The notes: generated from the letters alone by a model not told the origin. 64,000 bases of DNA from CAZBXE01 sp964496125 (GCA_964496125.1 CAZBXE010000007.1:1-64000), one strand, 5' to 3'; positions 8,472 through 18,086 are shown, counted from the stretch's first letter. Numbers and translations are program-made.

Positions 8472-9821
8472 GTGAAAACAAATTCTTTTAATGAAAAACT
8501 TGTTCGTTTGACCATCCGCGACTTGGGTAGCCAAGGGGAAGGCGTAGGGACTCTAGAGGGGTATACTTTTTTTGTAGAAGGGGCTCTCCCAGGGGAAGAA
8601 GTTATCGCTCGGGAAACTCTTAGAAAAGCGCGCTATGGCAAGGGTGAGCTTGTAGAAATTCTAAAAGAATCAAAAGACCGGATCATTCCTATTTGCCCCC
8701 TTTTTGGCACGTGCGGCGGCTGCCAGTTGATGCATCTTGCGTATGCAGCCCAGCTTAAGGTGAAAACAGAGCGTGTAAAAAATGCACTTGTTCGTTTAGG
8801 CGGCTTTGAAGAGGTGGACGTAAAACCGTGCCTTCCATCTCCTCTACCTCTTGGATATCGGAATAAAATCCAGTTTGTAGCTTGCGGCCACTCTCTTTTA
8901 GAGCTAGGTCTTTATGCAAAAGCGTCTCATGATCCTGTCTTTGTAGAAGATTGTTTTCTCCACTCTGAAAAGGGGCAAGAGGTTTATCATACGGTCCGTT
9001 TTCTCTTAAGAGAAGCGCGCCTAACAGCAAAAGAGCTTCGTCACCTTCTGATTAAAACCGCTCTTTATGAAGAAAAGCACCTGGTGGTTTTTGTCGGAAG
9101 GGGCGCTCCTACAAAGCCATTTTTCAAGGTAGCAAAAGAACTTTGTTTACGCCTGCCGCACGTAAAAGGGGCCCTGTATAATCGAAATGATAGAGAAGAT
9201 AATGTCATACTTGGCGATGCTTACACTCTTCTTGCAGGAGAGTCTTTTATTGAAGAGAGGCTGCTTGATTTGACGTTTAAAGTTTCTGCAGCCTCATTTT
9301 TCCAGATCAATCCCCTACAGGCAGAAAGACTGTACGCAAAAGCCTTAGAGGCAGCCTGCCTCAAGGGGGATGAGCGTATCTTGGATGCTTACTGTGGGGT
9401 AGGAACGCTTTCGCTTGTTTTTGCACGCCATGTGAAAGAAGTCATAGGTGTAGAGGTTGTCCCGGAAGCCATCTGTGATGCCAAGGAGAACGCAAAGAGA
9501 AATGGGGTTGAGAACGTAATCTTTTTATGCTCTAAGGTAGAGAAATATATGTTGGAGCAAAAGGCATTTGATCTTGTGATTGTCAATCCCCCTAGAAAAG
9601 GCTGCGATTTTGCGTTTTTGGAGTCGCTTATTAAGCTTCGCCCCCTCGGCATTCTTTATGTTTCTTGTGATCCCGCAACTCTTGCTAGAGACTTAAAAAT
9701 TCTTGTGCAGGCGGGGTATAGAATAGAATCTATCCAGCCATTTGACATGTTCCCTCAGACTTCTCATGTGGAAACTCTAGTTAAACTTATTCCCTTCGAG
9801 ATTGAAAAAACCACTTTATGA
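8472..9821 (+). CDS. rlmD: 23S rRNA uracil-C5-methyltransferase, RlmD/TrmA family
   Basis: SAM-dependent m5U methyltransferase. Domain order: an N-terminal TRAM RNA-binding domain (residues about 8-70, VRLTIRDLGSQGEGVGTL), an iron-sulphur cysteine cluster (CPLFGTCGGC), then a Rossmann methyltransferase domain with DAYCGVGTLSL, NPPRKGCD and the nucleophile motif SCDPATLARD. The start is GTG 8472. At 449 residues it fits RlmD or RlmCD; which uridine (747, 1939 or both) is modified cannot be settled by eye. The 3' end overlaps the convergent batB-like gene by six bases. Confidence 0.88.
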   Translation: MKTNSFNEKLVRLTIRDLGSQGEGVGTLEGYTFFVEGALPGEEVIARETLRKARYGKGELVEILKESKDRIIPICPLFGTCGGCQLMHLAYAAQLKVKTERVKNALVRLGGFEEVDVKPCLPSPLPLGYRNKIQFVACGHSLLELGLYAKASHDPVFVEDCFLHSEKGQEVYHTVRFLLREARLTAKELRHLLIKTALYEEKHLVVFVGRGAPTKPFFKVAKELCLRLPHVKGALYNRNDREDNVILGDAYTLLAGESFIEERLLDLTFKVSAASFFQINPLQAERLYAKALEAACLKGDERILDAYCGVGTLSLVFARHVKEVIGVEVVPEAICDAKENAKRNGVENVIFLCSKVEKYMLEQKAFDLVIVNPPRKGCDFAFLESLIKLRPLGILYVSCDPATLARDLKILVQAGYRIESIQPFDMFPQTSHVETLVKLIPFEIEKTTL

Positions 9822-10718
9822 ATTGGGGCGGAGTAGGAGAGCACTGCAGGCAGAGAGTATCGCAAATAAGATAAGGGTATCAACCCCATCTTTCTGCTGT
9901 TCTTGCAAAAGCATGGGTTCTTCTTCGGGCGTCAGTTTTTCTGCGATCATTTTGCCAAGGGAAGAAGCTGAGTAGTTATTTGCTATATAAAAATGTCCAT
10001 TTCCTAGTTTGGAAAGAGCACTTAAGAAGCCTTCGTGGAGAGAAGTTCTTACAGCCTTATTCTCAATTTGGAAATGAGGAATGGGGGCGCCTTCTTTTGT
10101 TCCAAGCCCGATTGTGGTTAGAGAAAGGGGATTTTCTTGGAGAAGGGCTTTGATTTGACTGAGGGTTTCTTCATCCGATCTATTTTTTACTTCATCCTCT
10201 CCGTCGCTAAGAACAATCACGTGAGTCTTGTCGTTTTCCTTGTTGCTAAGAAGGGTTTTAAAAGAAGTTACAAAATCCGTTCCTCCAGCTGGTGTAGCGC
10301 CATATTCAAGCATGATTTTTAAAAAGAGATAGTCATTTGTCGAAGGAACAAGTCTTTCTGTATCTTCTGTGAAGGCCTCTAAGGACACTTTTTGCCCTTT
10401 TAAGTTTGCTGTGATGTGTTCAATGATCTGTTTGCCCTCTTCTAGTCTAGAGATGCCAAGTGTTGTATCAGTTGCAGCCATGGAGAGCGATGTATCGAGT
10501 AGGAATTTGATTTCTAAGACCTTCGTTTGCTTCGGAAAAAGCTGGGGCGTTTTCTTCTGCAGAGCTGCGTTGGCAAAGAAAACAGCACCAAGAAGAAGCG
10601 ATGCATAAAGCCAATAGAGCCTTTTGTTTTGCTGAGTCGCAAAGCAGGCAAGAGTCTTTGTTTGGGTGCGGTAGAAAAGCAGCAGAAGAACAAAAAGAAG
10701 CAGGAGTAGAAAAAACAT
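9816..10718 (-). CDS. BatB-like von Willebrand factor A membrane protein
   Basis: 300 residues. An N-terminal hydrophobic helix (LLLLLFVLLLLF), a second one near residue 40, a vWA domain beginning LLDTSLSM (MIDAS DxSxS) and containing GGTD and LSDGEDE, and a C-terminal helix (TLILFAILSACSALLL). This is the topology of aerotolerance BatB proteins: the vWA domain faces the periplasm between membrane helices. The ATG follows the batA-like stop with no gap, so the two are translated together. No MoxR ATPase or BatC/D/E is next to it, which is unusual for the family. Confidence 0.82.
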   Translation of the reverse strand: MFFLLLLLFVLLLLFYRTQTKTLACFATQQNKRLYWLYASLLLGAVFFANAALQKKTPQLFPKQTKVLEIKFLLDTSLSMAATDTTLGISRLEEGKQIIEHITANLKGQKVSLEAFTEDTERLVPSTNDYLFLKIMLEYGATPAGGTDFVTSFKTLLSNKENDKTHVIVLSDGEDEVKNRSDEETLSQIKALLQENPLSLTTIGLGTKEGAPIPHFQIENKAVRTSLHEGFLSALSKLGNGHFYIANNYSASSLGKMIAEKLTPEEEPMLLQEQQKDGVDTLILFAILSACSALLLRPNS

Positions 10719-11732
10719 TTAGGGGATTCTCCTCAGCCAGGTCGTTTGTAGCAGAATTGCTGCAACAAGGCAAAAAAGTCCTGCTTGCATAAGGTCATTT
10801 CTTGTCTCTATTTTCTTTGTCCCCCAAGAAGAGGGGGGGATGAAGAAACTTTTTTCTTTTGTTTCTAGCTCTTTGTAGAGGGTATGTAGGCCTTTTTCAT
10901 CGGAGACAATCAAAAGCTTTCCCCCTGTAAATTCAGCGACATCTTGAGAAATCCTTCGGTGCGCATCAAAGGAATCCAGGTTAAACTCTCGGTTCACATT
11001 GAGGATGTAGAGGGTGATCCCTTTTTCTTTTAAGAACTCTGCTGCTTCTTCGATCTGAAGAGACCTAAGCGGATTTTCCCTGTCATCGGGATGGATAAAT
11101 TGGAAGCCGTCCGTCAGAAGAATGATCGTTGGAGACTTAATTGTATAGGTGGGGTTGCTTTGTTTTTTAGAAAAGGTAAGCAGGGAGTCAATCATATTGG
11201 CTGTTTTATAGAGAGCATATCCTATCGATGATGCGCTCTCTTTCGGGTTTTGAACAGCTCTTATGCTTTGCAGTTTTTCAATCACAAAAGCGTGGTCTAG
11301 GGTAAGGGGGGAGAGGATTTCAGCGCTTCTAGCAAATGCTGTAAGACCAAACAGATCGCTCGGCCTGTCCTCAATGAATCGGGTTGTTACTTGCTCTAGG
11401 TTAGATAGCTGCTCTGCCATCGAGGAGGATCTATCGATTACAAGAAAGAGAGCAAGACCCTCTTTTGGCTCTTCGGTATGGAGGGTTTTTGTCGGAAGGA
11501 AGAATGTGAACTCAGGGAGTGCGGAAAAAAAGAAGAGAACTGAGGCCAAGAGAAGGTGCGCTGGCAGTGTAACAAGCCTCACTTTAAGCGATTTTCTAGG
11601 AAGTTCAAACTCCCCTAGATTGGGGAGGAAAAGAGAAAAGGGTTTTTTTTTTCTCTGCTTAAGATAAAGAGGGCAGAACAGGGTAAAGAGAAAGGCCGCA
11701 AGCAGGAGGTGATTTAAGTTTGCATCGATCAT
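10719..11732 (-). CDS. BatA-like von Willebrand factor A membrane protein
   Basis: 337 residues with two N-terminal hydrophobic helices (residues about 5-24 and 55-80), a vWA domain with MIDAS motif VIDRSSSM and the metal-site Asp in LLTDGFQF, and a C-terminal helix followed by RR. It is paired with the downstream BatB-like gene and shares its layout. The family is known from Bacteroides, Leptospira and Francisella, where it is tied to stress tolerance; the molecular job remains unclear. Its start is one base downstream of the copA stop region, so it may be co-transcribed with copA. Confidence 0.82.
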   Translation of the reverse strand: MIDANLNHLLLAAFLFTLFCPLYLKQRKKKPFSLFLPNLGEFELPRKSLKVRLVTLPAHLLLASVLFFFSALPEFTFFLPTKTLHTEEPKEGLALFLVIDRSSSMAEQLSNLEQVTTRFIEDRPSDLFGLTAFARSAEILSPLTLDHAFVIEKLQSIRAVQNPKESASSIGYALYKTANMIDSLLTFSKKQSNPTYTIKSPTIILLTDGFQFIHPDDRENPLRSLQIEEAAEFLKEKGITLYILNVNREFNLDSFDAHRRISQDVAEFTGGKLLIVSDEKGLHTLYKELETKEKSFFIPPSSWGTKKIETRNDLMQAGLFCLVAAILLQTTWLRRIP

Positions 11733-11733
11733 G

Positions 11734-13701
11734 TTATCTCACGGGGGGCTTCCAAAAGCTAAGTAGCACCGCGTTGCCAATAACAGAGAGGGAACTAAGC
11801 GACATGGCCGCTGCCGCAATGATCGGATTTAAAGCTCCCATTGTAGCTAAAGGGATGGCAAGAGCGTTGTAAACAAAGGCTAGGAAAAGGTTTGCTCGAA
11901 TTTTTTTCGTCGCTTTGCGCGATAGCTCTATCGCATGGACAACACCCATGAGGTCAGGCCGCATGAGGGTCACATCGGAGCTTTCAAGAGCGATGTCGGA
12001 GCTTACACCAAAGGCAAAACCCACATCAGATGCTGCAAGGGCAGGTGCGTCGTTAATCCCATCGCCCACCATTCCCGTTACCTTTCCTTCTTTTTTAAGA
12101 GAGGAGACTGCTTTGGCCTTCTCTTCGGGCAAGATGTTGGCCCTGACATCTTCAATTTCACATTGTCTAGCAATGGCTGTAGCTGTTTTGGGGCTATCTC
12201 CTGTAAGCATGATCGTTTCGATGCCTGCATTTCTGATCCACTCGATTGCTTTCTGGGTGCCTGGTCGAATTTTATCCGCGATAAAGATGTAGCCTAAGAC
12301 CTCATCTTCGCTCCACACAACGGATGTAGAGGTGTCTGCATCGAGTATGGTGTGCAGGTTTTCCTCCGTGAGGACCATTCCACTTTCTATGGCAAACCTT
12401 GTGGAGCCAATCATATAGCGTTTACCCCTTTTTTCTGCTGTTACACCTTTGCCAGGAATGTCTCGAAAGTTTGTTGTGGGTTCGAGGGGAATTTTTTTGA
12501 TCTTTGCCAAGCGAACAATGGCATCGGCAAGTGGGTGGAGGGAACTATGTTCTAAGGAAGCGGCTACTTGGAGAACTTCTTCTTCTGTGTGGTTATGGGT
12601 GGGGAGAACTTGTTTGACCTCAGGTTTGCCATATGTGAGTGTTCCTGTTTTATCAAAAATCAGTGTGTTAATTTTGGCAGCTTGCTCAAGTGCTGCTGCC
12701 TGCTTAAAAAGAATCCCATTACGGGAGGCTGCCCCGGAGGCTGCCATGATGACAGAGGGAGTGGCAAGCCCTAGAGCGCAGGGACAAGCTATGATCAGTA
12801 CAGATGTGGCATTGATTACGGCTGCTGCAATCCCATACGTTACAAGCCAATAGACAAAAGTGAAGAGGGCAATAAGAATGACAAGGGGGACAAAGAAGGA
12901 AGAGACCTTGTCTGCAAGCCTTTGGATAGGGGCTTTTGAGTTTTGCAGGTTCTTTACCGTCTGGATAATTCCAGCTAGCACTGTGTCGCTTCCCACTTTG
13001 AGAGCCTTTCCGTAGAGTACGCCACTTTGATTGAGGGTGCTGGCGTAGAGGGAAGACCCAATCTCTTTGTAGACAGGCACACTTTCTCCTGTGAGCATCG
13101 ATTCATTCACAGAAGAGGCGCCTTCTGTCACAAACCCATCTACCGGGATTTTTTCCCCTGGATGCACAAGAAAAATATCTCCCACTTTGATGTCGCTGAT
13201 GGGAACTTGTACAAATGTGCTTCCTTTCTTTACATGCGCTTCTTTGGGCCCTAACTCAAGTAGCCTTCTTGCAGCTTCTGAGGCCTTTGTTTTCGTTTGA
13301 TTTTCAAGGAGCCTGCCAAGAAGAATCAAGGTGATGATGAAAGCGCTGCTTTCAAAGTAAAGTGGTTCATCTAGTGAAAAAATGGCAACAGCAAGGCTAA
13401 AGAAGTACGCTGCACTCGATCCCAAAACAATGAGTGTGTCCATGTTTGCGTTTTTTGTTTTCAGGCCTTTATAGGCGGCTTGATAAAAGTTACGCCCGCA
13501 CCAAAACTGGATGGGTGTAGCGAGTAAAACCTGCAGTAGGGCAGGGAGATGGAGGGGCATTTGCGAAAAAGAAAAGAGCATGTGGAAAAAGAAGGGAGTG
13601 GTAAGCACAAAAGAGAGGAAAAAATCCTTTACTGAGACCTCGGCATGGTTTTGAGAACAGCTTCCTTCCGTTTCATTATCTGTGTGGCAGTGTTTACTCA
13701 T
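11734..13701 (-). CDS. copA: copper-transporting P1B-type ATPase without HMA domain
   Basis: 655 residues. The pump motifs are all present: TGES (204-207), CPCALG in the sixth transmembrane helix (Cys306, Cys308), DKTGTLT (Asp350 phosphorylation site), HP motif SSLHPLAD, MLTGD and VGDGINDAPAL. The YN pair in FVYNALAIP and MSLSSLSVIGN in the last two helices are the Cu(I) (P1B-1) signatures. The usual N-terminal CxxC metal-binding domain is missing; instead the first 20 residues are rich in His and Cys (MSKHCHTDNETEGSCSQNH), a possible substitute metal site. Efflux of Cu(I) to the periplasm is inferred. It overlaps parB by eight bases. Confidence 0.9.
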   Translation of the reverse strand: MSKHCHTDNETEGSCSQNHAEVSVKDFFLSFVLTTPFFFHMLFSFSQMPLHLPALLQVLLATPIQFWCGRNFYQAAYKGLKTKNANMDTLIVLGSSAAYFFSLAVAIFSLDEPLYFESSAFIITLILLGRLLENQTKTKASEAARRLLELGPKEAHVKKGSTFVQVPISDIKVGDIFLVHPGEKIPVDGFVTEGASSVNESMLTGESVPVYKEIGSSLYASTLNQSGVLYGKALKVGSDTVLAGIIQTVKNLQNSKAPIQRLADKVSSFFVPLVILIALFTFVYWLVTYGIAAAVINATSVLIIACPCALGLATPSVIMAASGAASRNGILFKQAAALEQAAKINTLIFDKTGTLTYGKPEVKQVLPTHNHTEEEVLQVAASLEHSSLHPLADAIVRLAKIKKIPLEPTTNFRDIPGKGVTAEKRGKRYMIGSTRFAIESGMVLTEENLHTILDADTSTSVVWSEDEVLGYIFIADKIRPGTQKAIEWIRNAGIETIMLTGDSPKTATAIARQCEIEDVRANILPEEKAKAVSSLKKEGKVTGMVGDGINDAPALAASDVGFAFGVSSDIALESSDVTLMRPDLMGVVHAIELSRKATKKIRANLFLAFVYNALAIPLATMGALNPIIAAAAMSLSSLSVIGNAVLLSFWKPPVR

Positions 13702-14512
13702 CCCCTTCTACTCCAAGGGCTAATAAAATTCTATCGAGGTCGTCGTAGGAAAAGTAATCGATGCAGATTTTCCCTTTCTTTCCTTTGGCTAAGATGGACA
13801 CTTTAGTCCCTAGTTTTTCCCGGATCTTTCGGCTGATTTCATCGAGATAGATATTATTTCTTGCCGACTCGCTTTGGGGGTTGGGGGCCATGGCTATTTT
13901 TTTTGCAAGCTCTTCGGCCCTGCGGACACTTAAGTCTAGCTCTACGATCTTTTGGTGTAACTTTTCCTGTAGATGTTTTCCGTCTAGAGAGAGGATGGCT
14001 TTGGCGTGGCCGTTTTGGATAGTTTCTTGCCGTAGGCTTTTTTGGATAGAGGGAGGTAGAGATAAAAGTCTTAAATAGTTGGTAATGGTCGAGCGTTTTT
14101 TTCCTACCCGGATCGCCACTTCCTCTTGTGTGAGGGAAAATTCACGCAGTAACTTGGAGAGTGCTTCTGCAATTTCAAGAGGGTTTAGGTCAACACGCTG
14201 GATATTTTCGATAAGAGAAGCTTCGCTCGAGATGGGTTTTTCTGTCTCGAGGATGTAAACAGGGGTTTTTTTTAGGCCGGCTAGCTTTGCAGCGCGTATA
14301 CGCCTCTCCCCTGCAATGAGCTCAAAGCGATCTCCTTTTGGGCGGACAGTGGGGGGGTGGATGATTCCGACCGATTGGATGGAAAAGGAGAGCTGCTCGA
14401 GTTCTTCCTGGTTAAATTCCTTGCGGGGTTGGTGTGGGTTGACATCGATCAGGTCAAGATCAATTTCTAAGATTTTTTCTCCCTGATTATTTGGGGGGTG
14501 GTGGTTAATCAT
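13694..14512 (-). CDS. parB: ParB/Spo0J chromosome-partitioning protein
   Basis: 272 residues. The N-terminal CTP-binding ParB domain has DVNPHQPRK, then GIIHPPTVRP, GERRIRAAKLAG and ENIQRVDLNPLEIA; next is a helix-turn-helix (LTQEEVAIRVGKKRSTITNYLRLL) that contacts parS; the C-terminal part is a dimerisation domain. No parA is nearby, and I saw no copy of the consensus parS palindrome in this window. The gene diverges from the gap-split membrane protein gene across 74 bases. Confidence 0.92.
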   Translation of the reverse strand: MINHHPPNNQGEKILEIDLDLIDVNPHQPRKEFNQEELEQLSFSIQSVGIIHPPTVRPKGDRFELIAGERRIRAAKLAGLKKTPVYILETEKPISSEASLIENIQRVDLNPLEIAEALSKLLREFSLTQEEVAIRVGKKRSTITNYLRLLSLPPSIQKSLRQETIQNGHAKAILSLDGKHLQEKLHQKIVELDLSVRRAEELAKKIAMAPNPQSESARNNIYLDEISRKIREKLGTKVSILAKGKKGKICIDYFSYDDLDRILLALGVEGDE

Positions 14513-14586
14513 ACTATTATTGGTATAGCAAAAATCGATTTGTTGTGGAAAAATATTCGAGCAAATGGCTATAGTGGGTTCGGATT

Positions 14587-15346
14587 ATGACTACTTTAGC
14601 AGAAACTGAAAATTTGATGGTTGCACTGATTGATGAACATGGCAAGAAGATCCTCTCTGTAATAGCAGGAGTGATTGTGCTTTTTGGGGCCCTTTTTTAC
14701 TTTAGTACAGGCAGCCAGCAGGAGGCTTTTTCAGACTATGTTAATGCAGATGTTTACTACAATCGCGTTTTGGAGTCTGCCTTTAGTGCAGAAGATTTGA
14801 GTCAGAATCCCTACTTCATAAAGCTTCAAGAAATTTTGAAGCGTCACCCCGAGTTAAAAGCAAAATTTGACGCGCCACTTGCGCAGGCTTTTATCCTGCA
14901 AAAGAATGCCGGTTATGCAAAGAAGTTTGGGGAGTATTCCATTTCACGTCTATCGCAAGAGGATCTTATCCCCTATGTTGACTTTTCTAAAGCAGCAGTA
15001 CAGTCTGCTGCTTCTGAATATCCGGCAGCTCTTACGTCTGCCCTTGACCTTCAAAAGAGGATGATTGAGGAGAAGAAACAGGGTAAGCAAGCAACGTTTG
15101 GAGACTTTCTTTTTGCTTATAACCTTTTGAGGATCNNNNNNNNNNTCCTTAGAAGGCGAAGAGGGTTCTCTTGAAGGGGAGCGCGCTGCCTGGTCTGACC
15201 TAGAGATGTACATGGAGGGAAAAGGGGCAGTATATGTGGATCCTGTTGCTTTTGCAACGTTGCAGTCCGTCTTTAGCCATGGGAATGTCTCATTGAAAGA
15301 CTTTATTAGCTATCGCTTGCACGCCCTTTCCCCAAAATCGAATTAA
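14587..15346 (+). CDS. conserved membrane-anchored protein interrupted by assembly gap
   Basis: The frame from ATG 14587 runs to the N stretch at 15136 and gives a short cytoplasmic head, one transmembrane helix at residues about 20-40 (ILSVIAGVIVLFGALFYF) and a helical domain. After the gap an open frame resumes at 15146 (SLEGEEGSLEGERAAW) and ends at TAA 15344-15346 after PKSN. The two halves are in different frames because ten N is a placeholder, so I treat them as one gene of unknown exact length, about 250 residues. The layout is reminiscent of YfgM/TPR_21 proteins, but I do not assign a function. Confidence 0.7.
15136..15145. other. scaffold gap of ten N
   Basis: Ten N separate the two halves of the preceding gene. 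The true length is unknown, and a length not equal to the placeholder would restore the reading frame. Confidence 0.98.
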
Positions 15347-15357
15347 GGTTGCTCGAC

Positions 15358-15369
15358 TATACACAAATA
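15358..15369 (+). repeat. copy of the TATACACAAATA repeat motif
   Basis: Exact 12-mer in the short space between two convergent genes, followed by ATCTGGA and, a little further on, GGCTTCCT. The same order (ATTGGA, then GCTTCCC) follows the copy at 40878, so the shared unit is longer than twelve bases. Confidence 0.55.
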
Positions 15370-15445
15370 ATCTGGAAAGATGGCTTCCTCCTGTGTGGGA
15401 TAGGCTCTCCATTTTAACTTTTTGCCCACCCTTTGCGCTTCTCAG

Positions 15446-16147
15446 TTATATGCCACCCTCCGACTCCTTCTCAAGTTCTTCTGCTGTATAGAAACTCAAG
15501 ACCAGGCTCTCCAAGAGTCGTTCGTTTTCTTGGTATAGAGTTTGGTTGTACTCATCCTTATCTATTTCTTGCAAAAACTTGAGTATCTGTAGTGCAAGTT
15601 TTGGATTCTTACAGATCTGAGCGTTAGAGTAGCCAACAGCAAGTGCAACGTGTGTAAAGAGCCAATTGCATAGTTGACTTGCCGTTTCGGCGTTTTGCTT
15701 CGAAGCGTTATATAAAATCCTGACATTTGCCCTCGTAGGGCCCATTAATAGGTTTTTTATAAGGTCCTCTTGCGTGTTTTCTAAAGTGCGATAGCTTTTG
15801 TATTTGGAAACCAGGAGAGCATTATGCTCATAAATGGGTCCTAAGGCTTTAATCACAGCTTCTTTTGCCTTTAAGCCTTGCCTGCTTGTAACACCAACAA
15901 CTGCTTTTTTTCCTAACCATCTATCGATATTTTTATCTGTTTTCTCTACCAGATGCAATAGTCGAGCTTTCTCCGCGTTGTCTGCTTGAATTTTCAGAAT
16001 GTGCTTATAGAGTTGTGCCATCGAGTATTTTTTTCCTTCGATGACCACTTTCCTTCCCCCAAATCGAGTTCGTTCTAGTGTTCTTTTAGAAATGTCATTG
16101 AGCACCTTTTCAAAAGCCTGAGGTGTTTCACCGAGTGGATTCGTCAT
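15446..16147 (-). CDS. hypothetical helical protein
   Basis: 233 residues, no signal peptide or membrane segment, mostly charged and helical. I recognise no family. Lys and Arg are frequent in the first half (LERTRFGGRKVVIEGKKY). It stands alone, downstream of mnmG on the same strand with about 97 bases between, and converges with the gap-split gene. A cytosolic or secreted effector role cannot be excluded, but nothing shows it. Confidence 0.65.
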   Translation of the reverse strand: MTNPLGETPQAFEKVLNDISKRTLERTRFGGRKVVIEGKKYSMAQLYKHILKIQADNAEKARLLHLVEKTDKNIDRWLGKKAVVGVTSRQGLKAKEAVIKALGPIYEHNALLVSKYKSYRTLENTQEDLIKNLLMGPTRANVRILYNASKQNAETASQLCNWLFTHVALAVGYSNAQICKNPKLALQILKFLQEIDKDEYNQTLYQENERLLESLVLSFYTAEELEKESEGGI

Positions 16148-16244
16148 ATCCTTGTTATAGGGGAAGTTGGCTCAAAAATAAATAAATTTCTTTACTTTTG
16201 TTATCAGACTATAAAATCATAAATGAGCAAAAGAGGTGCGAAAA

Positions 16245-18071
16245 TTAGCCCTTTTTACGCAGGGCGACCATGAGAATAGAGATGTCTGCAAAAGAGACAC
16301 CAGGGATCCGAGAGGCTTGGGCTAAGTTTTGTGGCTTGGCGCGGTTTAGCTTTTGTTTGGCTTCTGTTTTAAGACCGATAACCTGCCCATAGTCGAAATC
16401 TAGAGGGATAGTAGTTTCCTCAAGGTTTTCAAGTTTTGCCACATCGATCTTTTGTCTTTCTACATAGCCGTCATATTTGAGATTAAACTCAATCTGGAAG
16501 GCGGCTGATTCATCGATGTTGCGTACCTCCTCAGGGTAGCGGTAGCAAAGCTGCTCGTAGGTAACCTCCGGGCGGGAAAGGATTTTGGCAAGAGACACAC
16601 CCCTACCATCTACCTGCTTAAAGATCTTTTGTAGTCGTGCCGTTTCTTCGGCAATTGTTGTCTCTTTATCAAGCAGTTTTTGAAAGCGGGCTTCGTCTAT
16701 CAGGCCAACTTCATATCCATACTTACGCAGGCGCAGATCTGCATTGTCTTGGCGCAAAAGAAGTCGGTGTTCCGCTCTACTTGTAAACATACGGTAAGGC
16801 TCATCTACCCCTTTGAGAACAAGGTCATCAATCATCACGCCAATGTAGGATTCTGAGCGTTTGAGTATGAGGGGCGGTTTGCCTTTTACTTGATTAGCTG
16901 CATTGATGCCCGCCATCAAGCCCTGAGCTGCTGCTTCTTCGTAGCCTGTCGTACCATTGATTTGGCCAGCTAAGAAAAGCCCCCCAATTTTTTTGCTCTC
17001 TAGGGAGAAATCGATCTGGCCACTTACCACATAGTCATATTCGATAGCATAGGCACATCTTGTGATTTCAGCGTTTCTAAGCGCAGGAATACTACGCACA
17101 AATTCAAGCTGCACATCGAAGGGAAGCGAGGTAGAGAGACCATTCACATAGATCTCTTCTGTATTTAACCCTTCAGGCTCAAGAAAAAGCTGGTGACGCG
17201 TTTTATCAGCAAAACGGACTACCTTATCTTCAAAGGAGGGACAGTAGCGGGGTCCTACTCCTTGGATTTTGCCGGAGTAGAGAGCAGAGCGATGGATGTT
17301 TTTTTTCACGATCGCCTGCGTTTCTTCGGTTGTGTAGGCAATGTAGCAAGGAATCTGGGAGAGCCGCTTTTTTGGAGGGCCATCGAAAGAGAAAATGACT
17401 CCTTCTTCTCCTGGTTGTTCTTCGGTTTCTGAGAAATCAATTGACCTGCGGTTGATTCGAGGAGGGGTTCCTGTTTTTAACCGTCCTAGAGTTAACCCAA
17501 GTTTTTTAAGGCTTGCTGAAATGCCAACCGCTGGCTGGCAGCCCGCCCGTCCTCCAGAAATGTTATTCTCACCGATATGAAGAAGGCCTTGCATAAAGGT
17601 GCCAGAGGAGAGAATAAGCGCTTTGCAGCTGTAGAAAACCCCTTCTTTTGTGGAAACTCCCGTGATCTTCTCGTTCTCTACATGAATATCTTCGACAGTC
17701 CCTTGGGCAATTTTGAGATTCGGGGTTCGTTCGAGGCGGTGCTTCATGTCGAATTGATAAGCTACCTTATCGCACTGTGCCCGGGGTGCCCATACGGCAG
17801 GCCCTCTGGAGCGGTTCAGCATGCGGAATTGAATACCAGAGGCATCGGTTGCCTTGCCCATCTCGCCTCCCAAGGCGTCGATTTCTCGTACCATGTGCCC
17901 TTTGCCGATCCCGCCCACAGCCGGGTTGCAGCTCATTTTGGCTATCGTATCGAGATTCATGGTTAGCATGAGCGTTTTTGCGCCCATCCGTGCAGGGGCA
18001 AGAGCAGCTTCACAGCCAGCATGACCTGCGCCCACTACGATTACATCAAACTGTTCAGGGTATTGCCACAT
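16245..18071 (-). CDS. mnmG: tRNA uridine-34 carboxymethylaminomethylation enzyme MnmG
   Basis: FAD- and folate-dependent partner of MnmE that modifies the wobble uridine of several tRNAs. 608 residues with VIVVGAGHAGCEAALAPARMG at the N-terminus, NPAVGGIGKGH, LKTGTPPRI, YCPSFEDKVVRF, EGLNTEEIYVNG and GTTGYEEAAAQGLMAGINAA; all are diagnostic of the family and full length. MnmE is not in the window. dnaB is nearby on the same strand, an arrangement shared with Chlamydia. Confidence 0.97.
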   Translation of the reverse strand: MWQYPEQFDVIVVGAGHAGCEAALAPARMGAKTLMLTMNLDTIAKMSCNPAVGGIGKGHMVREIDALGGEMGKATDASGIQFRMLNRSRGPAVWAPRAQCDKVAYQFDMKHRLERTPNLKIAQGTVEDIHVENEKITGVSTKEGVFYSCKALILSSGTFMQGLLHIGENNISGGRAGCQPAVGISASLKKLGLTLGRLKTGTPPRINRRSIDFSETEEQPGEEGVIFSFDGPPKKRLSQIPCYIAYTTEETQAIVKKNIHRSALYSGKIQGVGPRYCPSFEDKVVRFADKTRHQLFLEPEGLNTEEIYVNGLSTSLPFDVQLEFVRSIPALRNAEITRCAYAIEYDYVVSGQIDFSLESKKIGGLFLAGQINGTTGYEEAAAQGLMAGINAANQVKGKPPLILKRSESYIGVMIDDLVLKGVDEPYRMFTSRAEHRLLLRQDNADLRLRKYGYEVGLIDEARFQKLLDKETTIAEETARLQKIFKQVDGRGVSLAKILSRPEVTYEQLCYRYPEEVRNIDESAAFQIEFNLKYDGYVERQKIDVAKLENLEETTIPLDFDYGQVIGLKTEAKQKLNRAKPQNLAQASRIPGVSFADISILMVALRKKG

Positions 18072-18086
18072 ATTTTTTTAGACAAA

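Noticed and set aside
14513..14586. parS or replication origin beside parB
   Set aside because: No TGTTTCACGTGAAACA-like palindrome, DnaA box cluster or parA was seen.
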